Below are positions 1 through 8,800 of a DNA stretch of 64,000 nucleotides, in pieces (positions within the stretch are counted from its first letter, which is position 1; each line of letters begins with the position of its first letter). The position numbers and the translations under genes are program-made. The DNA comes from Faecalibacterium prausnitzii (GTDB lineage: Bacteria; Bacillota; Clostridia; Oscillospirales; Ruminococcaceae): positions 1 through 64,000 of the forward strand of contig NZ_PXUP01000011.1 of NCBI RefSeq assembly GCF_003324185.1, read 5' to 3'. Below the pieces are notes generated by a model, which did no database searches, was not told where the DNA came from, and was given only the letters and a program-made list of their open reading frames with translations.

Positions 1-173
1 AAATTTTTGGCAACGTACAAAAACACCTCTTGCAGTACATCTTCTGCCAGATACGAATCGCCCATAATTTTGTAAGCGGTATGGTAGACCAGCCGTTTGT
101 AGGTATTATATACATCTATAAATTGTTCTTCTTTGCTTTGATCGTCAAGAACAGCTAAGTACAGGGAAAGCAA
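1..173 (-). CDS. ECF-type RNA polymerase sigma factor, N-terminal part (cut by window edge)
   Basis: The minus strand gives about 57 residues beginning MLSLYLAVLDDQSKEEQF and including YHTAYKIMGDSYLAEDVLQE, a typical sigma-70 region 2 where the factor binds RNA polymerase core and the -10 element. A strong GGAGGT lies at 181-186. A TTG at 171-173 is the best start by spacing; a GTG directly before it (174-176) is the alternative. The rest of the gene lies left of the window. Such short ECF-like factors are common in clostridial conjugative elements, which fits the element debris to the right. Confidence 0.7.
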   Translation of the reverse strand, partial: MLSLYLAVLDDQSKEEQFIDVYNTYKRLVYHTAYKIMGDSYLAEDVLQEVFLYVAKN

Positions 174-562
174 CACAATCACCTCCAACGGATTCGCATG
201 GATTGGATGTAGTGTACCATGAACCAGCGGAAATGTCGAATGTTTTCCGTTCTGAACGAAGAACAGCCAGCATCATGACCTCACTTACCGTTGAGGCCGT
301 TGCTGGCTGTTCGTTTGGCTTGAGATGTCTCCATCAAAATTGCAGAGCGCAACTGTCTTGAAACTCTACCTTATATAAATAGAAGCGTTTTGAAAAAACG
401 CGCAGCCTGCATCGGAACGGTGCAGAATGAAGGGGATTGGGCACAGCCCAACAAGCATTTTGCAACGCAAAAATGGCGTTTGTATAGACAAAAGCCCTGC
501 TTGCCACAACAATGCGTCCTTTTTGTCCGCAATTTGTAATTTTCAGATTGGAGAAAAAAGCC
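174..562. other. intergenic stretch with one long hairpin
   Basis: No gene is supported here. The clear structure is a hairpin at 261-312: GAACAGCCAGCA pairs perfectly with TGCTGGCTGTTC, with an inner CCTCA/TGAGG stem (279-283 with 292-296). It lacks a clean T-run, so a terminator role is uncertain. The rest is A/T-rich with small GGGCacaGCCC-type hairpins near 448 and reads like the non-coding margin of a degraded mobile element. Confidence 0.5.
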
Positions 563-750
563 ATGGCAAAGACGAAGGCTGAAGAAAAAGCTCTCAACCT
601 TGATCAGATTTTGTTTAACTGCCGGGATTATCTGCGCGCTGCGCGCAACTCCGGCTCGTTCTTTGAAAAGCGTGATATCCCCCGCAGTACAGCCCCGAAG
701 TTCTCAAAAAGGTCATGGAACAGGTAGAGAACTTTGAGGAGAACAATTAA
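563..750 (+). pseudogene. Type I restriction-modification scar: hsdM start fused to hsdR end
   Basis: Starting at ATG 563, about 38 residues (LNLDQILFNCRDYLRAARNS onward, ending FFEKRD) resemble the N-terminus of type I DNA methylase HsdM. At about 674-678 the reading frame changes and the next 24 codons (YPPQYSPEVLKKVMEQVENF onward) to the TAA at 748-750 resemble the C-terminus of a type I restriction subunit HsdR. Everything between, normally several kilobases with hsdS, is gone. This is a deletion scar and not a functional gene. Family assignments rest on short remembered sequence similarity. Confidence 0.6.
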
Positions 751-819
751 GCATTTTCTCGTTTTAATGTGGGATTAGATTGCTGTAGACCTTAATACAA
801 AAAGATAGATAATGAAAAT

Positions 820-918
820 CTGGTGTCTGCTGGTACCAAAAAGCAGTTTGGCATCCTGAAAGACCTGATGAACCGCTCCGACGTGGATATCATCGTCAAT
901 GCCTGTGATGCAAGGTAG
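820..918 (+). pseudogene. Fragment of topoisomerase III (topB-like)
   Basis: The frame ending at TAG 916-918 reads GTKKQFGILKDLMNRSDVD followed by IIVNACDA. This resembles the Toprim-domain stretch of the TopB proteins carried by clostridial conjugative elements, where it continues into the DAGREGELIFR motif. Here the frame stops just before the catalytic GREGE residues. Only about 30 codons remain, without start codon or ribosome binding site, so it is debris. Confidence 0.5.
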
Positions 919-974
919 TGCGGTTAGGTGACTTAAGAGAGAAAAAAGAGACCTCATCTCGTAAAAAAGTCAAT

Positions 975-1015
975 GCGGTCGTCTGCTTCTGTATTGAAAT
1001 ACAGTGGACGACCGC
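975..1015 (+). terminator. Hairpin inside element debris
   Basis: GCGGTCGTC pairs with GACGACCGC, with an inner CTGTATT/AATACAG stem, forming a long nearly perfect hairpin. It directly precedes the DUF6061-like remnant. Its T-run is weak, so it may be a recombination relic. Confidence 0.4.
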
Positions 1016-1016
1016 G

Positions 1017-1175
1017 TTGATCTTTGATGAGCAAGTACTGCCATGCCCCACACAGCGGGCAAAACTGGACGCGCTGCTGTATAATAATCCTTTGGAGTAC
1101 GCCCAGCTTGTGCTGATTGGTGAGATTGAGCACTATCTCTCACTTGGTTGTGACCACGGTAGAATGGAAGACTAA
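1017..1175 (+). pseudogene. Truncated DUF6061-like protein remnant
   Basis: The last 40 codons, from QRAKLDALLYNNPLEYAQLV to the C-terminal GCDHGRMED, match the intact 82-residue protein encoded at 19383-19631 on the minus strand at 34 of 40 positions. The N-terminal half of the family is missing and is replaced by the hairpin at 975-1015 and unrelated sequence. There is no convincing ribosome binding site. It is a broken second copy of a small accessory gene of unknown function. Confidence 0.6.
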
Positions 1176-1204
1176 CCTTTAATTAAAATATCCAAAGCAG
1201 ACAA

Positions 1205-1242
1205 AACAGCCATCTACTTGCGACTTGCAAATAGATGGCTGT
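1205..1242. terminator. Bidirectional terminator-like hairpin
   Basis: ACAGCCATCTA (1205-1215) pairs with TAGATGGCTGT (1232-1242), flanked by A-rich and T-rich sequence. It lies between the DUF6061 remnant and the convergent membrane-protein gene. Confidence 0.6.
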
Positions 1243-1261
1243 CTATTATTAACTACGCATT

Positions 1262-1672
1262 TTAACAATGATTTTTCTTTTCAACAAGCATTCCGATAAT
1301 AAACGAAAGTAGAAAAACGAGTAGCCAAATCAAAACTCCGTAGTGTGCCTTGAGCTGCCATACTTTTCCTATATACATATCCGGCGTGATTTTTGTGGCG
1401 TTTATTTTGATAATAAAATCGCCCAACACTTGTCCGATCAAAATTCCTGTCCAGTTTCCAGCTGTTGTGATAAGAGCTGCTCTATACATTTCCAGAAAAC
1501 AGAAAGCAACAGATGCAACCCATAAACACAAATAATAATGGGCTGCTGTCCATTCAAACAAGTAGACTTCATGAAACACTGTTTGAGAAAGAAGATAGCA
1601 CACCACATATGCTAAAAATACGATCAGCAAAAATCCGAGACAAGTTTTCTTTTTTGATGCTGTGTTCTTCAT
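1262..1672 (-). CDS. Small multi-pass membrane protein of unknown function
   Basis: A 136-residue protein starting MKNTASKKKTCLGF; an upstream in-frame start would add 12 residues. It contains about four hydrophobic segments: LLIVFLAYVVCYLLS near the N-terminus, a second around LWVASVAFCFLEM, a third around GILIGQVLGDFII, and a C-terminal VLIWLLVFLLSFIIGMLV before a short basic tail. Positively charged residues before the first segment suggest a cytoplasmic N-terminus. Base composition is lower in GC than the core genes, consistent with acquisition. I do not recognise the family. Confidence 0.6.
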   Translation of the reverse strand: MKNTASKKKTCLGFLLIVFLAYVVCYLLSQTVFHEVYLFEWTAAHYYLCLWVASVAFCFLEMYRAALITTAGNWTGILIGQVLGDFIIKINATKITPDMYIGKVWQLKAHYGVLIWLLVFLLSFIIGMLVEKKNHC

Positions 1673-1830
1673 ACGGCTTTTGAATCCTATTCCAATGTGT
1701 ACCAACATCTTTGTGTTTCATTATAAAACAGCTTGGCTGCTTACTTCGATACTATTTCGACAGTTGGCATCTTGCCTTCCAATCCGAGTTCGTCATCTTC
1801 TGCAACTCTATAATTGGTAACATTTATTGA

Positions 1831-2424
1831 ATCTACCAGCTGCGCAATGAAGATTCCACCCGCGATTACCGTTTTGAGCCCTACGACCGCCTGCAGGCCG
1901 CTGGCCGGACCGTGGACAAGGCCAACTATACGGAAGTATACGCCGCGCCGCTGGCTGCGGGTACCACATTGGAGGACATCTACCGTACATTCAATGTAGA
2001 CCATCCGGCAGACTTTAAGGGGCATTCGCTGTCTGTTTCGGATGTGGTGGTGCTGCACCAGAACGGACAAAATACCGCTCACTACTGCGATAGTGTGGGC
2101 TTCCAGCAGGTGCCAGAGTTCTTGCGGGAAAACCCGCTGCGCACCGCAGAACTTTCCACCGAACAGAACGAAAACATGATTGACGGTGTGCTGAACAATG
2201 CGCCCTCTCTGGGCGAATTGGAGGCCAAAGCAAAGGCCGGAGAACAAATTTCTCTGACGGACCTTGCCGCCGCAGTCAAGGCCGAGGAAAAGGCACCGAA
2301 AGCCAAGAAGTCCCGCGCCGCAAAACCGAAAAAGCCGTCCATCCGGGCACAGCTGGATGCCGCAAAAAAGGAGCAGAGCAAACAAACGCAGCCACGGGAA
2401 AAGACAAAAGAATTGGAGGTGTAA
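1831..2424 (+). pseudogene. YodL-like mobile-element protein, 5'-truncated
   Basis: The open frame runs from just after a TGA at 1828-1830 to TAA 2422-2424. It begins IYQLRNEDSTRDYRFEPYDR, which corresponds to the start of the YodL-like domain in proteins of Tn1549-type conjugative elements, and continues with LSVSDVVVLHQNG and DSVGFQQVPEFLRENP. The tail is rich in Lys, Ala and Glu. Family members normally have further N-terminal sequence, which is absent, and no start codon with a ribosome binding site precedes the conserved part. An internal ATG at 1912 would give a shorter 170-residue product. Its role in element transfer or anti-restriction is not established. Confidence 0.55.
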
Positions 2425-2427
2425 GCC

Positions 2428-3372
2428 GTGCAAAAATTTGAAAGCATGGATGTGATCGCTGCACTGGAAGCCATTATGCACCAGAACACTGCGTACTATC
2501 AGAGCGATTTTGCCTATGACATCAAGATGCTGCGGGAGACCGCCCGCAGCGACCAGCCGGAAGATAAGCTGCTATTGTGGCTGTCCCGGCCCTCTGGAAC
2601 ATTCTGCTTCCGGGAACGGGATGTGCTGCTCAAAAACACCCAAGCCTACAACACATGGAAATTCTGCGGTGAACAGACCCACGACAGGATTCTTGCCTAT
2701 GCGGTGGAGTTGACCGGCGCGGCCAACGGAACTGTGCAAGGCAATCTGTATGAACTGGACTACCAGCAGCATTTCCAGCACATCCGGGATGCCGCCCTGC
2801 CCGTGGGCTCCAATCGCCTGATCTACGAAAGTGGAATGCGGGAGATTGGCCTCAAAGAGCATTTCGACAGCCGATCGGACAAATATTTTGGAGAGTTCGT
2901 GCGGTATGAAATGCAGCCCCGTGACCCGGAACTTCTGCAAGCGGCCATCCGGCAGGAGCAGCGCAGTCGGGAATCTGCACAGCCCGGTGATTTCAAAGAA
3001 CACCTTGCGGCATTGCACACCGGGCTGATCGAGGCCGAGGCACAGCATATCGTAGCCGATATGAAGCGTCTGGCTGCTCCCAACAGCCCGGACAAGAATC
3101 GTTTTATGGTGGAGGTATCGCCCTACTTCACCAAACTGGCATCCAGTCGGGACACGGACCAGCTGCTTGCCATGTTGCCGTACAAGTCCCTGCACCTGTC
3201 CAGCGTGAAAGACCGTTTCGGCATCTACGCGCTGGTTGACAAAAGCGAGAATCGAGATAAGGACATCCGTAAGCCCCGTGCTTCTGTCCACAAGCAGCTT
3301 TCCGAAACGAAACAGGCCGCCAGCCCGAAAAGGTCAGCGGCCCGCAGTAAACAACATGAAATGGAGGTCTGA
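2428..3372 (+). CDS. Conjugative-element conserved protein of unknown function
   Basis: A 314-residue soluble protein. It starts with GTG at 2428, preceded by the GGAGGT that ends the YodL-like gene, so the two were co-translated. Recognisable stretches are LLLWLSRPSGTFCFRER, GNLYELDYQQHFQHI and a basic Ser/Lys-rich tail. No catalytic motif is evident. Position between a YodL-like gene and a TTRAP-like gene is typical of clostridial conjugative transposons, so it is probably an element accessory protein. The gene looks intact although its neighbours are not. Confidence 0.6.
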   Translation: MQKFESMDVIAALEAIMHQNTAYYQSDFAYDIKMLRETARSDQPEDKLLLWLSRPSGTFCFRERDVLLKNTQAYNTWKFCGEQTHDRILAYAVELTGAANGTVQGNLYELDYQQHFQHIRDAALPVGSNRLIYESGMREIGLKEHFDSRSDKYFGEFVRYEMQPRDPELLQAAIRQEQRSRESAQPGDFKEHLAALHTGLIEAEAQHIVADMKRLAAPNSPDKNRFMVEVSPYFTKLASSRDTDQLLAMLPYKSLHLSSVKDRFGIYALVDKSENRDKDIRKPRASVHKQLSETKQAASPKRSAARSKQHEMEV

Positions 3373-3374
3373 CC

Positions 3375-3575
3375 ATGAATTTCAGCGTAGAAGAAGAAAA
3401 TTTGATTTGTATGTACCACACTTCTGACCGCCGCCGCACGATAGCGCGAATGCTGACCGCTCTGCCGGATATGGACACCGAAATGCGGCAACTGGCAAAC
3501 AGCACCATTGCAAAATTGGAGCAAATGACCGATGCTGACTTTGACGGGCAGAGGTTTGATTTCACGGGTGAATAA
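3375..3575 (+). CDS. TTRAP-like transposon-transfer assisting protein
   Basis: A 66-residue acidic protein beginning MNFSVEEENLICMYHTS and ending in an LEQMTDADFDGQRF motif. This is the pattern of the small TTRAP family ('transposon-transfer assisting protein') found in Tn1549-like elements. It follows the preceding gene by 2 bp after a GGAGGT and is closed by the hairpin at 3638-3685. With conjugation genes absent it is presumably a leftover. Confidence 0.65.
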   Translation: MNFSVEEENLICMYHTSDRRRTIARMLTALPDMDTEMRQLANSTIAKLEQMTDADFDGQRFDFTGE

Positions 3576-3637
3576 TACCGCCAGCTTGACATCCACACAT
3601 TATTTTCAATCAAAGTAATGTGCCATTGTCAACACAG

Positions 3638-3685
3638 AAATAGCCGGACACGGTGGCCTTGTGGCTGCTGTGTCCGGCTATTTTT
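3638..3685. terminator. Bidirectional rho-independent terminator
   Basis: AAATAGCCGGACAC (3638-3651) pairs with GTGTCCGGCTATTT (3670-3683), followed by T residues, and preceded by A residues for the other strand. It serves both the TTRAP gene and the convergent BRO-domain gene. Confidence 0.8.
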
Positions 3686-3691
3686 CATGTA

Positions 3692-4594
3692 TCAGTCTTT
3701 ATCTTTTTTCTCGGTGGGATTTTCCGGCAGTTCGGCGGCATCTTCTACAACGTCGGTCACAAGCTGCTGGAAGTCAAACGCATTTTTTTCTGTAATAACG
3801 GGCTTGCCGGTTTCCGCTTCAAGAGCCTGCCGTGCAATGCCGGCCACCTTGCCGCCGCGTTTGGCAACCTGCTTGTTTTCTTCAAAGGTCTGTGGCTTTG
3901 CAGTTTTGGAAATATCCGTGGTGGAGGCTTCGGCCAGCATGGTCAGCACAAGTTCCAAATCGGTCATGTTGTCCCGGAGATTTTCTTTTGTCAGACCTTT
4001 CAGCCGCTTGTACTGCCCCGTGGTCATGCCGGACCATGCGCGGGAGATTTCATCGGTCAGGATGGCGTACTCCTTGCCCTTTTGCACTCCGCGCTTCTTC
4101 CATTCGTCTGTCAGTTCGTTTCGGATACGGATTGCCAAAAGCCGCTGGTGAATCCATTCTTCGGAGTAGCCTTTCTTCAAATAGGTATCAAGCGCACGGT
4201 CAATGGCCTGCTCTGGGTCGATTGTTTCCTCGATGCGTTCCTTGCCTACCATTGCCAGCCATGCCTTGAACGGTTCAGCCTTTTTGGAAGGAATCGACTG
4301 AATGATACGTAAAAGCTGCTCCGTATTGGCAACATCCGTAAGACGACGTTTGCCATCTGCTGCCTTCATTTTCAACTGACTACAATTTGTAGTCAGTTCA
4401 CTGCCTTCGTTTTTCAGTCTAACTTTCAGAACGCTCCAATATTTAGCAGCACTTCGACTATCCTTTTGCTCGGTTAAAACCGCAACCACATCCACAATAG
4501 AAAAATACCATTCTTCCTTTTCTGCATCCCATGCAGTACGGATTTTCTGATCTTCAAAAAGCTGGATAGAGCTGTTATCGTTCACTTCTGCCAT
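3692..4594 (-). CDS. BRO-N domain protein, DinD/anti-repressor-like
   Basis: A 300-residue protein. Residues 10-110 hold a BRO-N fold: IQLFEDQKIRTAWDAEKEEW, then WYFSIVDVVAVLTEQ and the conserved AWLAMVGKERIEE region. The rest, with GYSEEWIHQRLLAIRIRNEL and a C-terminal Lys/Glu-rich tail, is the arrangement of DNA-damage-inducible protein D and phage anti-repressors. Such proteins bind DNA and are usually carried by prophages or conjugative elements. The gene faces the element remnants and ends at a shared terminator. It appears intact. Confidence 0.75.
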   Translation of the reverse strand: MAEVNDNSSIQLFEDQKIRTAWDAEKEEWYFSIVDVVAVLTEQKDSRSAAKYWSVLKVRLKNEGSELTTNCSQLKMKAADGKRRLTDVANTEQLLRIIQSIPSKKAEPFKAWLAMVGKERIEETIDPEQAIDRALDTYLKKGYSEEWIHQRLLAIRIRNELTDEWKKRGVQKGKEYAILTDEISRAWSGMTTGQYKRLKGLTKENLRDNMTDLELVLTMLAEASTTDISKTAKPQTFEENKQVAKRGGKVAGIARQALEAETGKPVITEKNAFDFQQLVTDVVEDAAELPENPTEKKDKD

Positions 4595-4769
4595 AGAGGG
4601 TTCCTCGCTTTCGTTGTCTAAGTCTATTTTACATGATTTCGGGCGGAAACGCCACCCGGTCTAAGCGTTTGGGATTCAAAAATCCGAACAATATTTTGTG
4701 CAGATTTACCGTTCCTGCATCTGCTCCTTTCCCGGTGTTGTCCGTAGGATGCCGTCCACATTCTGCTTG

Positions 4770-5702
4770 ATGATGTCATATTCCTACATCGTGTTTGGCT
4801 TTGCCACGGTCAACATGGCCTCCCTGGCTTTTGAGAAGATCTTCCAGTCCGTGGGCCGGATGAAAGTGACCATGGTAGCCCTCATCGTGGGCTGTGTGGG
4901 CAACATTATCCTGGACCCGCTGCTCATCTTTGGCATCGGGCCGTTCCCTGCCATGGGCATTGCAGGCGCGGCGCTGGCCACCGGTATCGGCCAGGCACTG
5001 AGCACTGGTATCTACCTCGTGGTGTATGCTTCCACGGAGCTGCCCGTCCGGCTGCGCCGCGCCTGCCTGAAGCTGGACAAAGAGCTGGACACCCGGCTCT
5101 ACTCCATCGGCATCCCGGCCATCCTCAACCTGGCGCTTCCCTCTCTGCTGGTCACGTTCCTCAACAGCCTGCTGGCCGCGTTCTCAGGCAGCTATGTGGT
5201 GGTGCTGGGCATCTACTACAAACTACAGACATTCCTCTACCTGCCCGCCAACGGCATCGTGCAGGGAATGCGTCCCCTCATCAGCTACAACTACGGTGCC
5301 GGGGAGCACAAACGGGTACGCCGGCTCTACCAGATCACCCTCATCCTGAGCGCCGCCATCATGGCAGCGGGCACCCTTGGCTGTCTGGTGGCCTCGGAGC
5401 CTCTCATGCGGCTCTTTACCTCTACCCCGGAGACGGTGGAAGCCGGAAAAGTTGCTCTGCGGATCATCTGCCTGGGCTTTGTGGTCTCCGCCATCTCCAC
5501 CACCTCTTCCGGCGCGCTGGAGGGTCTGGGCAAGGGCACGCAGTCGTTGGTGATCTCCCTGTGCCGCTACATCGTCTTCATCATGCCGCTGGCCTGGGTG
5601 CTCTGCCGACAGTTTGGCCCTGTGGGCGTCTGGAACGCGTTCTGGGCCACGGAAGTGCTCTCCGCCATCGTTTCCCTTATCGTCTACAAAAAGAGCGTCT
5701 GA
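4770..5702 (+). pseudogene. MATE-family efflux transporter, N-terminus lost
   Basis: About 310 residues from SYSYIVFGFATVNMASLAFE to the end match the C-terminal two thirds of MATE multidrug/sodium antiporters: GNIILDPLLIFG, AGAALATGIGQALS, GMRPLISYNYGAG and GALEGLGKGTQSLV, with about nine membrane segments. A complete MATE has 440-460 residues, so roughly the first 130-140, including the opening helices, are absent. An in-frame ATG at 4698 exists, but the preceding sequence is not MATE-like. The break coincides with the right edge of the element debris, so insertion or deletion of that element probably truncated it. Confidence 0.75.
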
Positions 5703-5720
5703 CACGTTTTCCGTATACGC

Positions 5721-5777
5721 AAAAAAGGCTCCGGGCCTGCACTCCCCTTTCACAGGGAGGCAAGCCCGGAGCCTTTT
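5721..5777. terminator. Bidirectional terminator between MATE remnant and GLUG gene
   Basis: AAAAAAGGCTCCGGGCCTGC (5721-5740) pairs with GCAAGCCCGGAGCCTTTT (5760-5777), a long GC stem flanked by A and T runs, between two convergent genes. Confidence 0.85.
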
Positions 5778-5801
5778 CCGTTTCAGCCCAAGGGCTGGTT
5801 T

Positions 5802-8800
5802 TTATTTGGTGTGCTGCTCGGTGCTCTGGTCGTCCGATTCAATCGGCGTATCCAGTTCCTCCACGGGGGCAGCGTTCTTTTTGGCCTTACGGGCCTTACG
5901 CTTGTGGATCAGCTTCCGTGCGAGGAATGCTGCCACCAGCAGCGCGGCTACCGTGCCGCCGCAGAGCTCCCAGAGCGGGATGCCCTTGGGCACAAAGGCC
6001 ATGACGATCTCGGTCCCGGCAGCCGTAAAGGTGATGTAGCTGCCAAAGGTATCGGTAGGCACTTTGATCCATTTGCCATCCTGCTGGACATAGACGCTGC
6101 CCTGCTTGCCCTGCGGCAGATAGCGGATGGTGTGGGTCTCCTGCCCGTCGTCCGAGAAGTCCAGCAGCCACTGCTCGGTGGCATTGGCCACGCCGGACGG
6201 CGTCTGGGAGGTAACGCTCAGGGCATTGGAGCCGCCAAACAGGCCATCCACATAGAAGATCGGACGGCCGTTGATGCGGACATCAATGCTCTTCAGTGCC
6301 GGGGTGTAAGAGGTGTACAGCGCCGTGACCACGGTGTCCAGATGGAGGTCATCCAGCACCGGGGTGTTCCACTCGGCAAGGTAACCGTCTTTCTGGGGCA
6401 GTTCGGGGTAATCCGCCTCGGTAAACGATGCACCGTAAGTAAAGGTGCGCTGGTCCACGATGTGGCCGTCGGCCATAAAGGTCAGCGTCAGCTTCTGGAA
6501 GCCCTTGGGCGCGCCCTCCAGTGCCCGCATGGTATCGTAATCAATGGGCTCTGCCTGACCGGCACGGCTGATGCGGTCAACGCCGCGCAGGGTATCGGAG
6601 ACAAACAGGTTCCCCGTGAACGTACCATCCTGGCCGCCGGAAATGGCGCCCCAATACTGACCGTCGGTGTTGCTGCTGCTCGTGGAGAGGGCCACTTCGG
6701 AGTCATCCCCGTCATCGTCCGGCTCATGGATCTCCACCATGGCGCGGTTATCCTTGATGATGCAGCTGTTGCCGGTCAGGACACTGTCCGCGCCCTGGCC
6801 CACGATGCCGCCAATGTACTTGCTGCCAGTCAGCTCACACTTGGCCCAGTTGGAGATCAGCTTTGCGGAGGAATGGCCTGCAATGCCGCCCACCTTGTTG
6901 TTGCCATCCACTTTGCCGTAAGCTTCGCAGCCCGTGATGTAGCCCAGATCCATCTCGCCGCAGATGCCGCCTGCCGCCTCTTTCTTGGAGGTAACGGTGC
7001 CCTCGTTGACACAGTTCATCACCACCGCGCTGATGGTGTACTCGGTGCGCAGGAGCGAACGGTTCTCATCCTTATCGTCGTCTTCGGGGTCAAGGGTGTT
7101 TTCCACCGCCATGGTACCCGCGATGCCGCCCACATTCATGTCGGCTTCCACGGTGCCGCGGTTGGTGCAGCCCTCGATCTTGCCCTCGTTCTGAGCCGTC
7201 AGGTTCTCGGACTCATCTTCAAAGATGTTCTTGCTGCCGGGGTCGCTGATCTCTTCCACAGCATCCAGCAGCAGGTTGGAGACCACATTGATCTGGTCGT
7301 TGATGGAGCGGAGGTTGCTGGTGAGGGTGTTGCTGGCCGAGAGCATATCCCGGTTGAGGGTGCTCATCTGGTCGGTCATGTTCGTCACAGCGTCAAACAG
7401 TTCATCCTTGGTCGCGGTCATCTCGGAAGAGGGGCGCAGCACATGGATGGGATCCTGCTCCGCCAGCCAGTGGACGATATCCGCCGCCTGGCTGGTCATG
7501 CTGGTCAGGCCGCTCATGCCCTCCGCCATGATGCCGAGGCTGGCGGACATGTGGCCCAGCGTTGCGCTGGTGAGGGCGGAATCCGTCTTGAGGATATCCA
7601 GAGACTTGTCAAAATCATCCGCAGCCTTGCCCAGATCCTGTGCGGCATCGCTCAGGGAATCCAGACCCGCCTGAATGGAGGCATTGCCGGAACTGATGTT
7701 GCCGGTGTTGAAGCTCAGCTTATCCAGAATATCTTCCAGATTGCCCAGCTGGTCGCCCACATTGCCAAGCGCGCCGGACATGCTGGTAAGGGCAGAAGCC
7801 ATCTGGGGATTGCCCTGCTCCGAAACGAGGTTGGCGGTGTTGCCCAGCAGCGCGCCGATCTGCGTGGCTAGGCCTGCCATATTGCCCACGGCGCGGGTGA
7901 CCTGCTTGCCGGCGGAAGCCAGCTGGCCGTCATCGGCCAGCAGCGTGGCGCTCCGCAGCAGACCCAGGCCGGTGGTCAGCAGCTTCATCTGGCCGCTCAT
8001 GCCGGAGCCCAACGAGAGGATGCTCATGGCGGAATTCGCCACCTGCAGCAGGGAGATGGCTGTTTTGATGTGATCGTCCACCGCGTCACCGGACACGCTG
8101 GAATAGCCGCCCAGAATGGTGCTGATGGCGCTGCTCAGGCCGCTGTCATCCTTGCCCGGCAGCGAGGCGATCAGGTCGTCCAGGCCCTTGCTGATCTGCT
8201 CCAGACCCTGCTTGCTGGAATCCAGCGCGTCGCTGGCCTTGTGCGCGCCGGAAGAAGCCTTGGCCAGTGCCGTGGAGGCGGTCAGCATCTCGGCCGCCAT
8301 CTCCGCGGTGACCCACTTGAGCTGGCCCACGGCGGTGGTCATCTTATCCAGTGCGTCGACACCCGTGTCCATCACGGGCTCCAGCCGGGTAAATGTATCG
8401 GAGATGAGGTCTCCCGTGCGGTCCACCTCGTCCGCCACTTCGTCAAAGTAATCGCCTCCCTGCTCCTGCAGACGGCGGGCTGCCTGCACGGCAGTGTCCA
8501 TCTGAGAGTTCAGGGTGTTGAGGTCGGTATTGAGGAGGCTGGTGCTGCCGTCCATGTCATCGGCCGCGCCGTTGACCATGGTGTGCAGCGTGTCCAGCTC
8601 GGTGCGCAGACGGTTGATGGTGCTCTGGTCCAGGTCCAGCTCCACATAGGGCTCTGCCTGACCGGCAATGCCGCCCACGTCCTTGCGGCCCTGTACCAGG
8701 CCCTGGTTGACACAGCCGGAGATCAGGCCATCGGTCCGGCCCACGATGCCGCCCACGTTATAGCCTACATGGGCATAGCCCACGTCGCCCGCGTTGGCAC

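Noticed and set aside
1741-2481. A Cys/Leu/Phe-rich 246-codon minus-strand frame over the YodL-like remnant
   Set aside because: The opposite strand has clear family similarity; this frame is its shadow.
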